From: Hyaloscypha bicolor E
Taxonomy: Eukaryota > Ascomycota > Leotiomycetes > Helotiales > Hyaloscyphaceae
Length of the DNA stretch: 64,000 nt
Direction of reading: 5' to 3'
Assembly: GCF_002865645.1 (NCBI RefSeq)
Contig: NW_020194685.1
Coordinates: forward strand, 2,133,363-2,197,362
Each line of letters starts with the position of its first letter. Position 1 is the stretch's first letter. Of this stretch, positions 11,055 through 25,689 are shown piece by piece. Both the position numbers and the translations under genes were made by a program. Under the pieces are notes generated by a model, which worked only from the letters and a program-made list of their open reading frames with translations, was not told the origin of the DNA and did no database searches.

Positions 11055-14000
11055 TTATTATTAAACTATTTCTATAAACTTACTATAAATTATCTTATTT
11101 TTGAATTCCTCTTATTATAAACTATATATATATATTAGAAAAGGCTTAATTCTAAGAATTCGGGATAGTAAATCTTTAGAATAAATATAAATAAATAAAG
11201 AAATAGAAAAATAGTATTAACCTAACTAGCTTTAATTATAAGGAAATCCTAGATTACCTTAATACTAGATTATTTTAGTATAAAATAAAGAAGTTAACTA
11301 ATAAGGATCTCTAGAAATTATTTAAAAAGAATTTTAGTAATTTTAATCTCGAGATATTTAATTAACTAGATTAATATATATTATATTAATTATAAGCTAT
11401 TTTATAATATAGTAATATTTATATTAAATATAATTATAATTATTTTATTATTATATAGTTCTTAGTTAATATTATTTAAAGAAAAGAATAATATATTTAG
11501 ATTACTAATAATATTATTATTACTAAATAAAACTTTAAAGTAAGCCCTATTATTTTATTATATATATTCCTAAATAATAATATTATAAGAAATTAATATA
11601 TTAAATTAATTATTACTTATATTTCTTTATTATTTACTATTTCTTTATTATCTATAATTATTTCTATTAGTATTAAATTATAAAAAGCCAAAAGTAATAA
11701 TTTTCTATTATTTTTATTATTTTTAAATAGTTCTTTAAATAGTTTTCTTATTATAAACTAATTAGAGAAATAATAAAAATATATATTAAAATATAGAAAT
11801 ATAATAGAACTAATAGTAATTTTAACTAAAAACTTGCTATTTTCCTTAATATTTACTAATATATAGAGTTTCTATAAAAAGTATTAGTAAGAGCTTTTCT
11901 TACTATATTAAAGAAACTAGTATAAAATTACTTTTATAATAATTAGCTCTCTTAATATATATATAAAGAGGCCTATATAAATATTTATAGTTTTTTTAAA
12001 GGCCCTAATTTCTAATATTAAAACTTAGATAAGTAAAATACTACTATAATAGTAATTATAATAGCTTAATATCTCGAAAAAATAATATTTGAGTTTATCT
12101 AATTACTAATTAATAATCTATATAAATTATAATATAGACTAGTACTTGCTTTATAAAATATTGAATTCCTATATAATAAGATTATTATTTCTTATTAAAA
12201 TATACTAGTATACTAATATATAATCTCGAATTCTTTTTCTAATCTCGACTAACTTATTAATAAGCTCCAATTATTTATTATTACTTATAAGAAAAAATAA
12301 TAAATTAATACCGAGATTCTTTTTATTAATTAATAATATTATTTTTAAAATTCTCTAAGCTATTATTTATCCGGAAATTATTAATATAAACTAAGTTATA
12401 ATTTTGAAACCTATAATAATTATTCTAAGTCTTATAATTATAATAATTATATTTTAAAGTTATATTTTATATATAAGAAACTCAAATACTACTTATAGAA
12501 ATATATATTAGAGAAATAAGAGGCTAAGAAGGCTCGATTTAAGAATAGAAATATTTACTAATTTAGATCTCGAAACTCTTATAATTTTAATAAATACTTT
12601 AGTAATATCTATATATAGTATATTACTAAAATTAAAGAAAAAGAAAATAATAAAAATAATAAAGATAAACTAGAGAATAATACTTTTAAAGCCTTATTAG
12701 TAAAAACGAATAAAGAAAAGAAATATTATTTAGATTTCTATTTTATTTCTATTAAAAGCTTTCTAGCTATTTCTACTACTTCTATTTCTATTATTTCTAT
12801 AACTAATACTCTTATAAATAACCTTATTTCTCTTTTTCTTATATACTAGATAATAAGCAAAAACTATATCTTAAAGCCTATTAAATAAATGAAAGATATC
12901 TAGATATTTATAATTAATAATATATTAAGATATAATATTTATTACTTTTATAAAGTTATAATTAATACTAGAGCTTCTAGATTTTTAATTACTAGTTCTA
13001 ACTAATTCTAAACTTTATAATAGACTAATAATAATATCTAACTTAATAAAACTACTAAAGATTAAGTTAATATCTAGTTTAGTATTAGATCTATAATAGT
13101 AAGAATACTAATTAGGTAAGTATAATTCTATATTATATTTTTAAAGATTCTATTTTTGCTTAGTTTAGCTAATATAAATAAGCTAAAGATCTATTTTAAT
13201 AATCTTACTAATTATTTTATTATTTTTACTAGAAAATATATACTTATAATATAATATTTCAGATATTTTTTCTTACTTTTTCTTATTATATTATAAGGCT
13301 TTATTTCCGAATTCTTTATTTATAATTCTTGCTTTCTTATAAAAGTCGAATTATAATATCTATATTATTATTTTAGTTATCTATTTATTAGTAAGCTCCG
13401 AAATATATTAGAATAAGCAGGCTATAATATTAATATAGAAGCCCTTAAATACTTTATAAAATACTATAAGTAATACCAGAAATATAGCTAATTATCTAGA
13501 TAATTCAAGTTTAATCTAAAAAATAATATTAGTTTTAATTACTTTATTATTATTAATATTTTCTATATTTCCGACAAGCCTATACTTTATATTATTAATA
13601 AAGGCACTTAATATTAAGCCGGCTAATAGTTCTAGAATATTAGTATAATATATATCTGAAATATATTTAAGTAATACTAGATTAATAACTATTTAGGTTC
13701 TCCTAATTAGATTATAGTAAATGCCGGAAAGTAGTTTACTAGTAAAAAGTTTACTTAGCTTATAAATATTATAGGAACTAAGGTTAAGATTATTTCTATA
13801 AAAGCTTATAACTTTATTAGAATTATAAAATACTATAATAACCTAATCTAATATACTTATTTTATTATTATAGCCGAAATTAATAGAATTAATAAGAATA
13901 CTATATTTTAAATAGCTTTTAAGGCCATTAATAACTTTATAGGACCTAATAATATTATTTTAATTCTTTTAGTTTATAGTATTTTACCTTAAATAACTAA

Positions 14001-15772
14001 ATATAATACTTTATTACTTATTATATTATAATAATTAATAGTACTTAAAAAGGCAATAGTAGAAATTCAAAAGCTTTAAGCTAGATATTAAATTATAAAT
14101 ACTTTAAATACCTAAAATAGTTCTAGTATTATTAATATCTATAAACTATTTCTAAATTTGAATATTCTTATTTAATATAAAGGAAATACTAATTAATCTA
14201 ATAATTAGAATAGACTATATAAGCTAATAGCTATTAATAGAGAGAACTATATACTAGCTTTATTATATAATAATACTACTTTTTATTTAACTTTTATAAA
14301 GCCCTTTTATATAGGGGATATTAAGATTATTATTAATAGCCCCGAATCTGAACCTGTTTTTAAACCTAATAATAAAATTAAAAGTAATATAAATATAATT
14401 CCTTCTATTATTCCTGCCATTTTATTAAAATATAATAGAGGACGCCTTTATAAAACCCCGGATATTATAGTATTCTTATAGAATAATAAACTATATAAGG
14501 ATTTCTATTAAGTTAAAGTTACTAGCTTCCTAAAAAATATATATATTTGAAGTTATTTCCAGATTTCAGGTATTAAAGAAGATATATATTTTTAATTCCC
14601 CGTTTATTAATAAGATTAAAAATAAGAATATAGAAAAAAAACTTAAGAAATTAAGACTAGTTATTTAAGCTTATAATAATAGTAAGAAATATATAATATT
14701 AATATAATTATCTATTATCTAATATATTAGCTAGAGAATTATCCTTAATATTACTATTATAATAATAAATATTATAGAATTATATTTATATAATATCTTA
14801 TAAGCCTATATCTAATTAATAATTTTACTTAATTATAATTTCTATATTAACCTACCTTATAAGCTTGCTAGAGAACTAAATCTAAAGAATAATTCTATTC
14901 TAAAGATTATAAAACTATTATATAATATACTAGAGACTAGAAACTACTAGTTTAAGACTTATTATTTCTATTATATTAATAAGCTTTCTATAAAATAATT
15001 AACTTATAACTCTTGCCTTTTTTATAATAAGTAATTCTTCGGAATTATTAGCTTTTAAACTAATAATTTTATAAAGGCAAAGTAACTAAAGCTTTATAAG
15101 ACTAAGTTCTTAGCTAAGAAGTATAAATTCCTTACTTTTAATTATAATCTCAAATTTAATAGAGATATTATTTATATAAATACTACTAGAATTACTCTTA
15201 TATAAAAATACTAGTATAAAAACCTCTAAACTATTTCTATAAAAAATACTACTACTATAAGTAATAAGGGTACTATTTATTAAAATCTCTTTATTAAAAA
15301 CTAATATATTACCTAATATATTAGAGAAGTATATATTATATTAGTCTATTAACCAGAAGCTTTATATAACTTATTAATTACTATTTAAACTATTAAATCC
15401 TTAAAAACTAATATAAAGATATTTAATAAGTATATTTAATAGTAAATTAAGAATACTACTAGAGAACTAAGATTTATAAAGCTAGTAAAAGAGTTCTTAT
15501 ATTTAATTATTTTTATAGATACTTTATTTATAAATAATAGAGATTTCTTTTTTTAAATTAAATATATTCTAGTTCTAATAAATAAAACTAGATATACTAA
15601 TATTATTTACTAGTTTTCTATTAAATATAAGAGAGTTACTAGAAGTATTCTAGCTTTAGAACTTTATAGTATAGCTTACGGTTTTAATATAGGTATTTTA
15701 GTTAAATCTATAATTAATAAAGTACTAGAAATAGAATTATTTCTAATTATTTATATGAATTCGAAGTTATTA

Positions 15773-16216
15773 CGAAGATCACGGCATAAAGTAACGGGAC
15801 TACAGTGCATTTAGACTCGCTTGGGGCGCTCAGTGGACTACAGCATACAAATTGAGGGGTTAAGCCCGCTATAAGGCCTTATAACTCCAGGCCTCGTGCC
15901 CTGAAGTAGAGTATAAGACATTTGCAGGGCTATCGGAAGATGCTCAGGGGTTCTAGTACTACTGGCGGAGCAACTATAGCGCTCGGACGCTGTGAGGGTA
16001 GTAATTATAGGGTACCTTAGCGAACCTTCCCCTGTAAGTACAGGGATATGCCTTAAAAAGATGTGGTACCCCTTGCTTGCGGTTTATAGCATTCGTTCAG
16101 GGCAGTGACCTGGAAATATAGGGGGCTTTAGTGGTTGAATCCAGCAGAAAGTGGCCTGAAAGTAGACTTGTACTTCAAATGCCCTGTAGTCCCGTTACTT
16201 TATGCCGTGATCTTCG
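15773..16216. mobile_element. Non-RIPed 444-bp MITE with TA target duplication
   Basis: It has perfect terminal inverted repeats of 33 bp (beginning CGAAGATCACGGCATAAAG), extending to about 42 bp with a mismatch. TA flanks both ends (15771-15772 and 16217-16218). Its composition is balanced, unlike its surroundings, so it arrived after the host copia element had been RIPed, or escaped RIP. The inverted copia copy at 54126-55985 has the same site without the insert: at 54748-54749 a single TA joins the two flanks. TA duplication plus terminal repeats suggest a Tc1/mariner-type non-autonomous element. No coding capacity seen. Confidence 0.93.
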
Positions 16217-16498
16217 TATATAAATATCTTATTAAATTAGATATTACTCGAGAGAAATATCTAATAATTAATATAATATATCTTTATTAGATATATAAAT
16301 AATAAGAGATTATAGAAGTCAAGTAAATTAAGAGAGAATTAAATTCTGCTAATTCTATAACGAAATTAAAGCTATTAAATACCCTTAAGTACTTTATTAA
16401 TATAAATATTATATAATTAGATATAAAGAAATAAGTTAAATATAAATAGAGCAGGAAATAGATATATAAATAGAAGGATATATATAGAGATTTCTTTA

Positions 16499-16640
16499 GT
16501 ATCTAGTATCTGGGTATCTAATATCTGGATATCTAGTATCTAAGTATCTGGTACTAGGCCAGATTAGGAAATTGAGTATCTGGATATCTGGTATCTAGTA
16601 TCTGGGTATCTGGTATCTGAATATCTAGTACTAGGCCGGA
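16499..16640 (+). repeat. TATCTGG-type repeat cluster in copia 3' region
   Basis: Dense repeats of TATCTGG/TATCTAG with a longer motif, GTACTAGGCCRGATTAGG, that occurs near 16550 and 16624 and again near 16773. Confidence 0.8.
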
Positions 16641-16916
16641 TTAGGGAATATAAATATATGAGATAAAATAATATTATAAAAGAAAAAGTTATATATAAAA
16701 AATTATAGCCTTTAGTATATAACTAAAACCTTAAAAAGTAATATAAATATATAGAGTATTTAAGAAATCTAGTATTAGGCCAGATTAGGGAATTTGTATA
16801 TAATTAAAAGAAAGTACTATTTTCTGTTTTTTGCGTTTTTTAAAGAGTTTCTAGTATTAGTATAGCTATAATTATTAATAATTATATAATATAATTATAT
16901 AATATAGAGATAATTA

Positions 16917-17130
16917 GAAGTAACGAGATATAAGTAATAATTATATAACCTTATATTATATTAGTAACTTAACTAGTAATTAATTCCTATTAGACTTAGC
17001 AGATTTAGGAATTATATATTAATATTATAATATTATAATTTCTATTTCTAAATAATAATAACTTTACTAACTTATATAAATAATATTTTATAACTATATA
17101 ATAATATGATATATTTCTAGTAAACTAATA
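16917..17130 (+). repeat. 3' LTR of copia element
   Basis: Direct repeat partner of 10185-10402, ending in TAAACTAATA in both. The same LTR appears inverted at 54126-54340. Confidence 0.78.
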
Positions 17131-17139
17131 ATTTCAAAA

Positions 17140-18345
17140 AATTACTTATTATAAAGAAAATAAAAGTTATAAGTTAATTATTTTATAAAAAGCTTATTAA
17201 TATAATAGAAATAATAAGGTTTAAACTAGTAATTTCTAGCCTTTAATATATTATATAATAGTTTTATAATCTTTAAAATAGAATTATTTTCTAAATTTAG
17301 CTTTTTAGTAAACTTATAAAATATTATATAAATATAATTCTATAATATTAAAAATAATTCTTTAGCTAATATATTAAATAATTATATTAATATTATATAT
17401 TTCTTATTATTATTATAAACTTAAATAACTAGTTTTAATTTCTTAAATTTTCTTTTTATATTCTTATTCTTAATTTTATTAATAAACCGGAAATTAAAAA
17501 TATATATTTTCTTTAATATTTAAGATTTAAAAAAATTTAAATTTTTTTATTTTTAAAAAGCTAATAATTTTAACTTAATAGGAATTCTTATATAGGTTAT
17601 TATTATATAGAAATATTATAATATTAGGGTTCTTATAAAGATATCTTTTATTATATTTTAATAAAATAATAGGAATAATAAAAGAAATTATATTTATATT
17701 ATTTTTAGTCTTATTATAAAATTCGAAAATAGATTTAAATTTGAAGCTATTAATAATAACTTTAATATTTCTTATATAATAAAGCTAATATATAGTTCTT
17801 TTCATTAATAGCTACTAGCTTATATAGTTTATTCTAATTATTAGATTAATTAGTATTTTCTTTATATTAAATAAAAATATTCGAATTTAGAAATAATTTA
17901 TAAATATTAGTAATACTAGAACTATTTCGAGTATTTAAAGTATTTATAATTTAATATTTAGCTTAAAGCTTTTAAATTTCTATTATTACTTTTTTTAAAT
18001 ATTACTAATTATTATAATATAATAAATAATAAAATAATATATTTGGTTATTTAAGATAAAATATTATAAATTAAGAGAATTAAAATAATATTATTAGGTT
18101 TTATAAAGTTATTAATAATCTTAAAAGTTATTTAAAATATAATATTCTTATTAATTTCGTTAATTTTAGTTATAATAATAAAATAAATATATTAGATTAG
18201 ATATAATAGTATTTTATAATTCTAATAAAATTATAAACTTTTATAGAAATAATTTTAACTTTAGTTCTTATAATATTTATAAGCTAAGTAAACTTCTTAT
18301 TAATAAACTACTTTTTAGTATTTGCTATAATCTAATTAAAAGAGC
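17140..18345 (-). mobile_element. Inverted copia fragment (integrase-RT region)
   Basis: The reverse complement aligns collinearly with about 13710-14930 of the complete copia element and, in part, with 55500-55970. Homology stops abruptly near 18345. Heavily RIPed, no open frame. It abuts the 3' LTR of the complete element in opposite orientation. Confidence 0.75.
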
Positions 18346-21300
18346 CTAAATAAATCTTTCTTATTTTCTAAAACTCTTTTTCTTTTTTAGTAAAACTTTA
18401 ATTAATTAGAAAACTTCTCGAAAATTTCTAATTTTATAACTTATAAATATCTAATTCTTAAATATTTTAAAACTTATTTTTTAGTAATTTACTTTTCTAA
18501 AATAAATATTAATATTATATATAAAAAGCTTTTAGTAATAAAATAAATATAAGAGAATATTAATAATACAAAAAAAAATTAAAACTAAATTATAATAAAA
18601 AAAGAAATTCTAATATATTTATTTCTAAAACTATAAAGAATATTAAATCCCGAAGTTATAATAAGTTTAATTTCTATAAATATATTTCTTATAGCTTATT
18701 TTATAATTTAAAGAAATTACTCGAAAATATTAAATATATTAATACTAAAAAGGCTATTTATAATATAATAAATCTAATCTAGCTTTAAATAAATTTAATC
18801 TTTAATAAAATCCAGGGCTATTTGAGTCTTATTATAGCTAGTATAAAAGTTTAATATCTAGTATTTTTCTTAAATAAATAATATCTAAATTTCAATTATT
18901 TAAATAATTTTTTATTTATTAAACTAGTATAAAACGAACTAATTAGAAAGAATATAATATATAATACTTTAATATCTTTTTAGCCTTTATTAAATATATC
19001 TAGAAAATTAATTATTTCCTTAAATATAATAATATTAAAACTACTAATTACTTTAGACTTTTTATTATAAAAATAACTATCTGTTTTATATATAAGTAAT
19101 ATAGCTTTCTAAGAAAAAGAAATATATTCGGGTTTTTATTTTTAATTCTAATAATACTAAAGTTCTTAGTATTATAATTTATAAAAGTAAACTAATTTTA
19201 ATTTAAGCTATTTTTATTAAAAAGATTTAAAAATACTAGAAATTAATAAATAATAATAATTTATTCTATATTATAAACTCTAGTAAAAACCCGAACGAAT
19301 AATATATGAAATTATATTTTAAATAGCTTTAGAAAACTTTATAGAATAAGAATTAGTAGAATTTTCTTTTAATAAATAAGAAAATACTAATATTAATAAC
19401 CTGTATTAATATAATAAATAAAGAATAGAAACTTCTTTTTTATTTTATTTATTTTATTTCTTTCTTTCTTATATTATAATAAACTTACTTTAGATTATAG
19501 TTTTTATTTAAAGTTTATTTTTATTTTTTATTTTTTTTTAATAAAACTAGCTCTTTTTATTTTTTTATTAAAAAACAAGCTATTTAAATATTATTTTAAT
19601 ACCGGTTTCGAATTAAATAAAAAATATTATAATAGCTATAGTAAATAGAAAATATAAGCTAGTTTTTAATAATAATATAATTATTTATTAATATTTTTAA
19701 TAAAACTATTTGAACTACTTTTTATAAATTATTTTCCTATATTTATATTTAATAAATTAAATATAAAAAAAGAAATTATAATAGTTCTAGTTTTTATTTT
19801 ATTTATTTTTAATTTTACTAAGAATTTATTATTTATTCTAGAAATTCTAATATTTATTTCTTTTTATATTTTAATATATTTCTTATAGCTCTAATTAGTT
19901 TTTAATACTCTCATATCTCATATATCGAGTTTTTTTAAGTTCTTTTATTCTTAAAATATTAATATCTCCGGCTTTTAAATTATTTATTACTAGACTTTTA
20001 ATTATTATTTTTTAAAGCTTTTTTCCTAATACTTCTCGAAATTAGTTTAATATTAAAGAATATATAAAAGAGAGAAATTAGAAGCTAGTAGCTAAATAAG
20101 AGAAGAAGTATTTAGAGAAGAAAAAAAGAAAAATAATAAAGCAAGCTATTAAAAAAGTAAAAAAAGATATTATTTAAACTATTTTTATTTATTTTATATT
20201 TATATTTTATAATTAAAATTATTTAGAAATACTAATTTCGTCTAGTATTATTCTTAAATAAAAGTATTAAATAGAATTATATATAAAGCTAATTAGCTTA
20301 TATAAATATATATATAAAATAGATTTTATTTATTTTTTATTTTATAAGAAATTAATAAAGATTTAATTTATATATATATATATATTTATTTAATAAAAAT
20401 CACGTTTCGAGAAAGCTTTTTTTTTCTTTATTAATATTTAAAATAAGAAACCAAATAGTATAATTAATTTATAAATATAAATTTTTATAATAGAATTCTT
20501 AAAAATTATAAATATTAAAATAAGATTTATATCTTTTTTTAATTATTTAATTTATTTTATATACCAATTTTTATAAATCTTAATAAATACTTTTTACTAA
20601 TAATATTTAATTAGTATTATTAGGCTTTATTTTTTTTATAATATTAATTTTAATATTTTAAAGCTTTTAGATATTAAAATAAATAATAATACTTTTTATA
20701 TATTTATATATATTATATATTTTAAGCTATAATTTATAATTATATATATATTATAATATTTCTAGTTTTAATTAAATTAGTTATTTTATATAAAAAATAT
20801 AAAATAGCTATTATAAAAAGAAATATTCTAAATAAAATCTTCTAATTTAATTTTAATTTCCGAGTTTAAATATTATAAAATAAATAAACTTTCTAATTTA
20901 TAATATTATTAATTTTTATAAAAGGCTTTTTTATATTAGAAATAGTTTTAAAAAGAATTAATTAGCTTAAATATATAAAATATATATTTTCTTTTTAATT
21001 TATTTATTATTTATTTATAGAAATTACTTTTTAGTTATTTATATAACTAATTTTATATTTTAATTTCTTTAATTTCTTTTAAAATTTCAATTATAATATT
21101 TAAACTCATTTTAATTAATTTTTCGAAATATATAATTTTATAATAGAATACTTGTCTAAATATAATTCGAGATTCTAAAAAACATTTCTATAAATTTATT
21201 ATTAAGTTCTATAATTAATATTATATTTATAAATTTAATAATATTAATCTAATTTATAAGCCTTTATTTTTATTACTTATTTTATTACTTTTATATAATT

Positions 21301-23660
21301 TAGTATTAGTTAGATTTTTATAATATCTAATAATATTTTAGCTTTTTTTTTTTAGCTAGCTTATTTCTAATATTTAGGTCTTTTAATAATTGTTTTCTAG
21401 ATTTACTTTAATAAATAGCCTTTAATAAGTTCTAGTATTTTTTTTTATTTTTATTTTTTTAAATTTTATATTCTTAAAAATAGAACCAATTTTATTAATA
21501 ATAGCTTTTTTAATATAATAAGATTTTAAATAATTTAAAATACTAGATATTAAGATAATCTAATTATTATAATATATAATTTTTTTTATATTAGATAATT
21601 TCTTATTTCTTAATATATAAATAATTTTATAAAACTATTTTTTATTACTTTTATAATTTTAATATAACTAATAAATAATTCTAGTAAAATAAAATTAAAA
21701 AAATAAAATATAATTAATATTAAAAAAGTTTCTAATATACTAAATTATATATAAATTCGAATATATATTATTAGATATTTATTAAAAGAATATTAAAATA
21801 TAATTAAAATATAAGAAAGCTAATAAATATATATTTTCTTTTTTCTTATATTATATAATTATTAATATTTATATTTATATATATTTATTACTTTTAAAAT
21901 TATATTATTTTCTTTATTAAAAAGTTCATATTAGAATATATTTAGTTAATATTTAAAAAATATTAGTTTTATAATTATTTATAATATAATAATTATATTA
22001 TTTTCTAGTTTTAAAGAAAGTAATTTAAGCTTTATTTTAATAATAATAAAAACTCTAAATTTTATAATATTATTTTATTAATAATCTAATTAGTTAAAAA
22101 ATATATTTATAATTTTAAGCTATTATTTACTAATATTCGAAAACTTAAAATAAATATTATTATATAAGTATTAAATAATATATTTAATTATAATACTTTT
22201 AAAGTATTTAATTATATTAAATATAAAGAACTAATTTAATTTAGTTATATTTTTAATTCTAATAATTCTTTTATTATAAATTTTAGAATATAATTAATTA
22301 TTCCGAAAACTAAAACTCCTAAAATAACTTTTAAAATAAATAAACTAGAATATATAACTTCTAGTTCTTTTATTATTATTAATTCTTAAATAAAGTTTAG
22401 AATAATTATATAATTTCTTTTCTTTCTAATATATATTTATTTAAAATTCCGATTTACTAACAAACTCTAATCTAATTATAAATTAATTTGCCTTAAAAGA
22501 ATTTATTATAAGTTTATTTTATTATTTAATTTCTATATTCTTATTAGAATCTAATATATTTATATTAAAAGAGCTATTTCCCAGATTTTCTAAATTCTTT
22601 CTAGAATTTAATAATTATTTATTTCTATTTCTATTACTAATATTAAATATTAGAAAATACCTGCTTTTTATTAATATTTAAAAATAGTTAAGTTTATTTC
22701 TTCTAAATAATTCTATTATATAACTCGTATAAAATATATTACTAAGCCTATTAATTATAAGAAATAATAAATATTTTATTATAATTAAATTCAAATTATA
22801 TTTAATTAGAATTTATTTATTTATTTGGCTTTTAATTAATTATTTCTAGAATTTTAGTTTATTTTATAGAATTAAAACTAGATAATTAAATTTTATATAT
22901 TTTTTTTATATATAAAAGCTATATTTTTTAGGTATTTTTTAAATATATAAAATTTCTTTATTTATTATATAATTAGGCTTTATTTATTAGGTTTTTTTTA
23001 TTAGCCGATTTATAATTAACTAGTTTTTATAGTTCTTTTATATATATATATTTTTCTTTTAGTAATTTCTTTATATTTCTTATTTATTTATATATTTTTT
23101 ATATAAATTAGCAATTTATAAAACTTTATTAAATTTATTTAGAAAAGTTTTATAGCTAGGCTAGCTAAATAACTTATTAGTATTAAATTAGAATAGCTTT
23201 AAAAACTTAATAATTATATAATATTTTACTAATTAGAAAAATATTTATATAATTTATATTATAGTTTTAAAACTTGAAAAGTTTTTTAAATATTTAATTA
23301 ATACTAATATTCTTATTTTATTTTATTATTTTTCTATAAGCTTAAAGCTAATTATATTAATTTTATATATTATCTAATAAAAGAAATAGCTTATTCGAGT
23401 AATAATAAATTAAAGTTTATTTTTATTATTAACTAGAAAGTTATTTTAATTTATATAAATAGCTATAATAATTATATTAAAAAAGGATATTAAAATATTA
23501 AAAAAATAGAATATAAAAATAGCTAATATAAATCTTAAATCTGAATTATTTTTTAATAAATTATTTCTATTTAAAATATATTAAAAATTTATATAAAAGT
23601 TATATAATAATAGAAAAATAGTTATAAAAAAGAAAAATCAAGTAATATAAAGAGATTTTT
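18346..23660. other. AT-rich RIPed DNA, unclassified repeats
   Basis: Over 5 kb of almost pure A/T with stops in all frames. Composition and missing CpA/TpG imply transposon origin, but no family motif is readable to me on either strand. It probably holds one or more older elements. Confidence 0.5.
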
Positions 23661-23866
23661 AAATAATTAGAATAAAGAAATAATTAGAATAAAGAAATAA
23701 TTAGAATAAAGAAATAATTAGAATAAAGAAATAATTAGAATAAAGAAATAATTAGAATAAAGAAATAATTAGAAATAATTAGAATAAAGAAATAATTAGA
23801 ATAAAGAAATAATTAGAATAAAGAAATAATTAGAATAAAGAAATAATTAGAATAAAGAAATAATTA
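23661..23866. repeat. 17-bp minisatellite, about 12 copies
   Basis: Unit GAAATAATTAGAATAAA in near-perfect tandem, with one truncated unit near 23764-23773. The homogeneity contrasts with the decayed neighbours, implying recent expansion or slippage after RIP. Confidence 0.95.
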
Positions 23867-24186
23867 ATATAAAATAAATATTATATAACTTATTTTATAT
23901 TTTTATAACTTTTCTATTATTATAATTATTTATTTATTTATATATATATATTTTATTATAATAAAACGTTAATATATATAGAAGTTAATTAATTAATAGC
24001 CTTTATAAGCAGGAACTAATTATAAAAGTAGTTATATTAGCTAGCTATATTAAATAATATAACAGGTACCCGTTATAAAAAAGAAATTAATAATATCCTT
24101 ATTATAGTATACTTTATTATAAAAAGAATAATTATATATAGGTATAAAAAAAGATAAAAAAAAATAAAAAGCAAAATACTATATTA

Positions 24187-25330
24187 TTAAGTTCGTTTTT
24201 CTTTGTTTTCTATTATCCTACTTTTCGTCCGCCGACTTCTCTTTAAATAGACTATTATTACTAAGAATATAGTCCGTGGGCTAGTTCTTTTTCTCTTTAC
24301 TCTTACTCTTAAATCTCTCGTTACTAAAGCGGGCCTATTCCGATAAGACTTTAAATTATTATTTTTAGACAAGTTTAGTAATCTTATTCTTTATAATTTT
24401 TTTTATAGATATTTTCTTCTTAGTTTTCTTTGCCTTTAGTAATAGTATAGATATATTATTACTGGCCTCTAATACTATATATTAAGGGCTAATATAATCT
24501 TTAAAGCTAGTTAAATTAGACTAGGTTTAGGAATATTTCTTACTTATTTATATTAAGAACTACTTTTAAATTTCCTCTATTTTAGTATTATTAAGGATAA
24601 GTAGTAAGTAGTTATAGATTAGAAAGACTTTAATATTATTACTATAAAAGACTCTTATTATATAATTAATAATATCCGACTAATAAGCCTTTTTAATTCT
24701 TATAGTAATATTACTAATATTATTTTTCTTTAGATTATACTTTTCTTAAATAATCTCGACTAATAGCTTTATATTATTAAGTAATATAATTATAAGGAGA
24801 ATTATATTTATACTAGCTCGGATTATTTCTTTATAGTATATAGCTATTTTTATTAGGGTTAGCTTCTTTATTTTAGAAGTAGTCTTTAGAGTTTTTAGTA
24901 ATATAACTATAGAAATATCTTGGTTATTATTAGTAAAAGTATTAATCTTATTTTTTTTCTGGGGTTTTTATTATTAGTATTTTTATTTATATTTTTATAT
25001 TTATTTTCCTCGGAATTCTCGAGAGAAATAAAGTATAGCTTTTATTTATAAACCTTTTTAGGTAATTTACTAGAATAGTATTTAACTAGAATAAGAATAC
25101 TATTATTATTATTATCTTCTTTATTATATACTAGCTCGGCTGCCTTAAGAACGAATTTATATATCTTCTTAATATATATTATAAAAGTATTTTATTCTTT
25201 TAGGTACTTATTTAGTAATATCTGAATTCTTAAATAGTTTTCGGAATTACTAATAGTATTAAAGAAGTTCTTAAAATCCTTATTAATAGAGGTATTATTT
25301 TTCTCTAGCTTTTTATATATTTAATAATAT
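24187..25330 (-). pseudogene. Lys/Asn-rich coding remnant downstream of the chromodomain
   Basis: The minus strand keeps unusually long readable stretches for RIPed DNA, including an open 61-codon Lys/Arg-rich segment at 24187-24372 and a run near 25030-25150 (LVYNKEDNNNN, FISRENSEENKYKN). It lies between the chromodomain and the 3' LTR of the outer gypsy element. I do not recognise the family. It could be a second ORF of the element or a separate gag-like fragment. Confidence 0.4.
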
Positions 25331-25689
25331 ACTAGTTATAATAACGGAATGCCTTTAGTTAGTATAAGAGATATTATAGTAATAATAATAGCGAGTTATA
25401 TAATATTTTTCTATATAGTAATATAATAATTATAATAATTATTATAGTTATATATATTTTATATTATTTAGTATTAAGAAAATACTTTTTTGGTTATAAG
25501 AAAAACAAATATCCTAGTTTATATTAGTATATAGCTATAGAAATATAATAATATTTCTTATATATATATTTAGTAATAATAATAATTATTCTATAATTAC
25601 TATTTGGTATTTCTTACTAGTTAATTATATTTCTTTATAGAAACTATTCCTAACTACTTTTTGTAATCTGCTACTAGTTCTAATATATT

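Larger units (their letters stand above)
10185..17130 (+). mobile_element. Ty1/copia-type LTR retrotransposon, RIPed, near full length
   Basis: A roughly 7 kb element between direct LTRs (10185-10402 and 16917-17130). The plus strand still shows copia order: gag-like region, protease and integrase region, then reverse transcriptase and RNase H. The clearest part is 15540-15710, where NIIYxFSIKYKRVTRSILA and ELYSIAYGF match the copia RNase H block. After the MITE insertion the frame resumes with IKLDITREKYLIINI. All frames are broken by TAA/TAG stops from C-to-T change, so no protein can be made. A 444-bp MITE at 15773-16216 interrupts the RNase H region. Confidence 0.85.

Noticed and set aside
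23661..23866. CRISPR-like array
   Set aside because: Units are contiguous with no unique spacers, are only 17 bp long, and the genome is fungal. It is a minisatellite.
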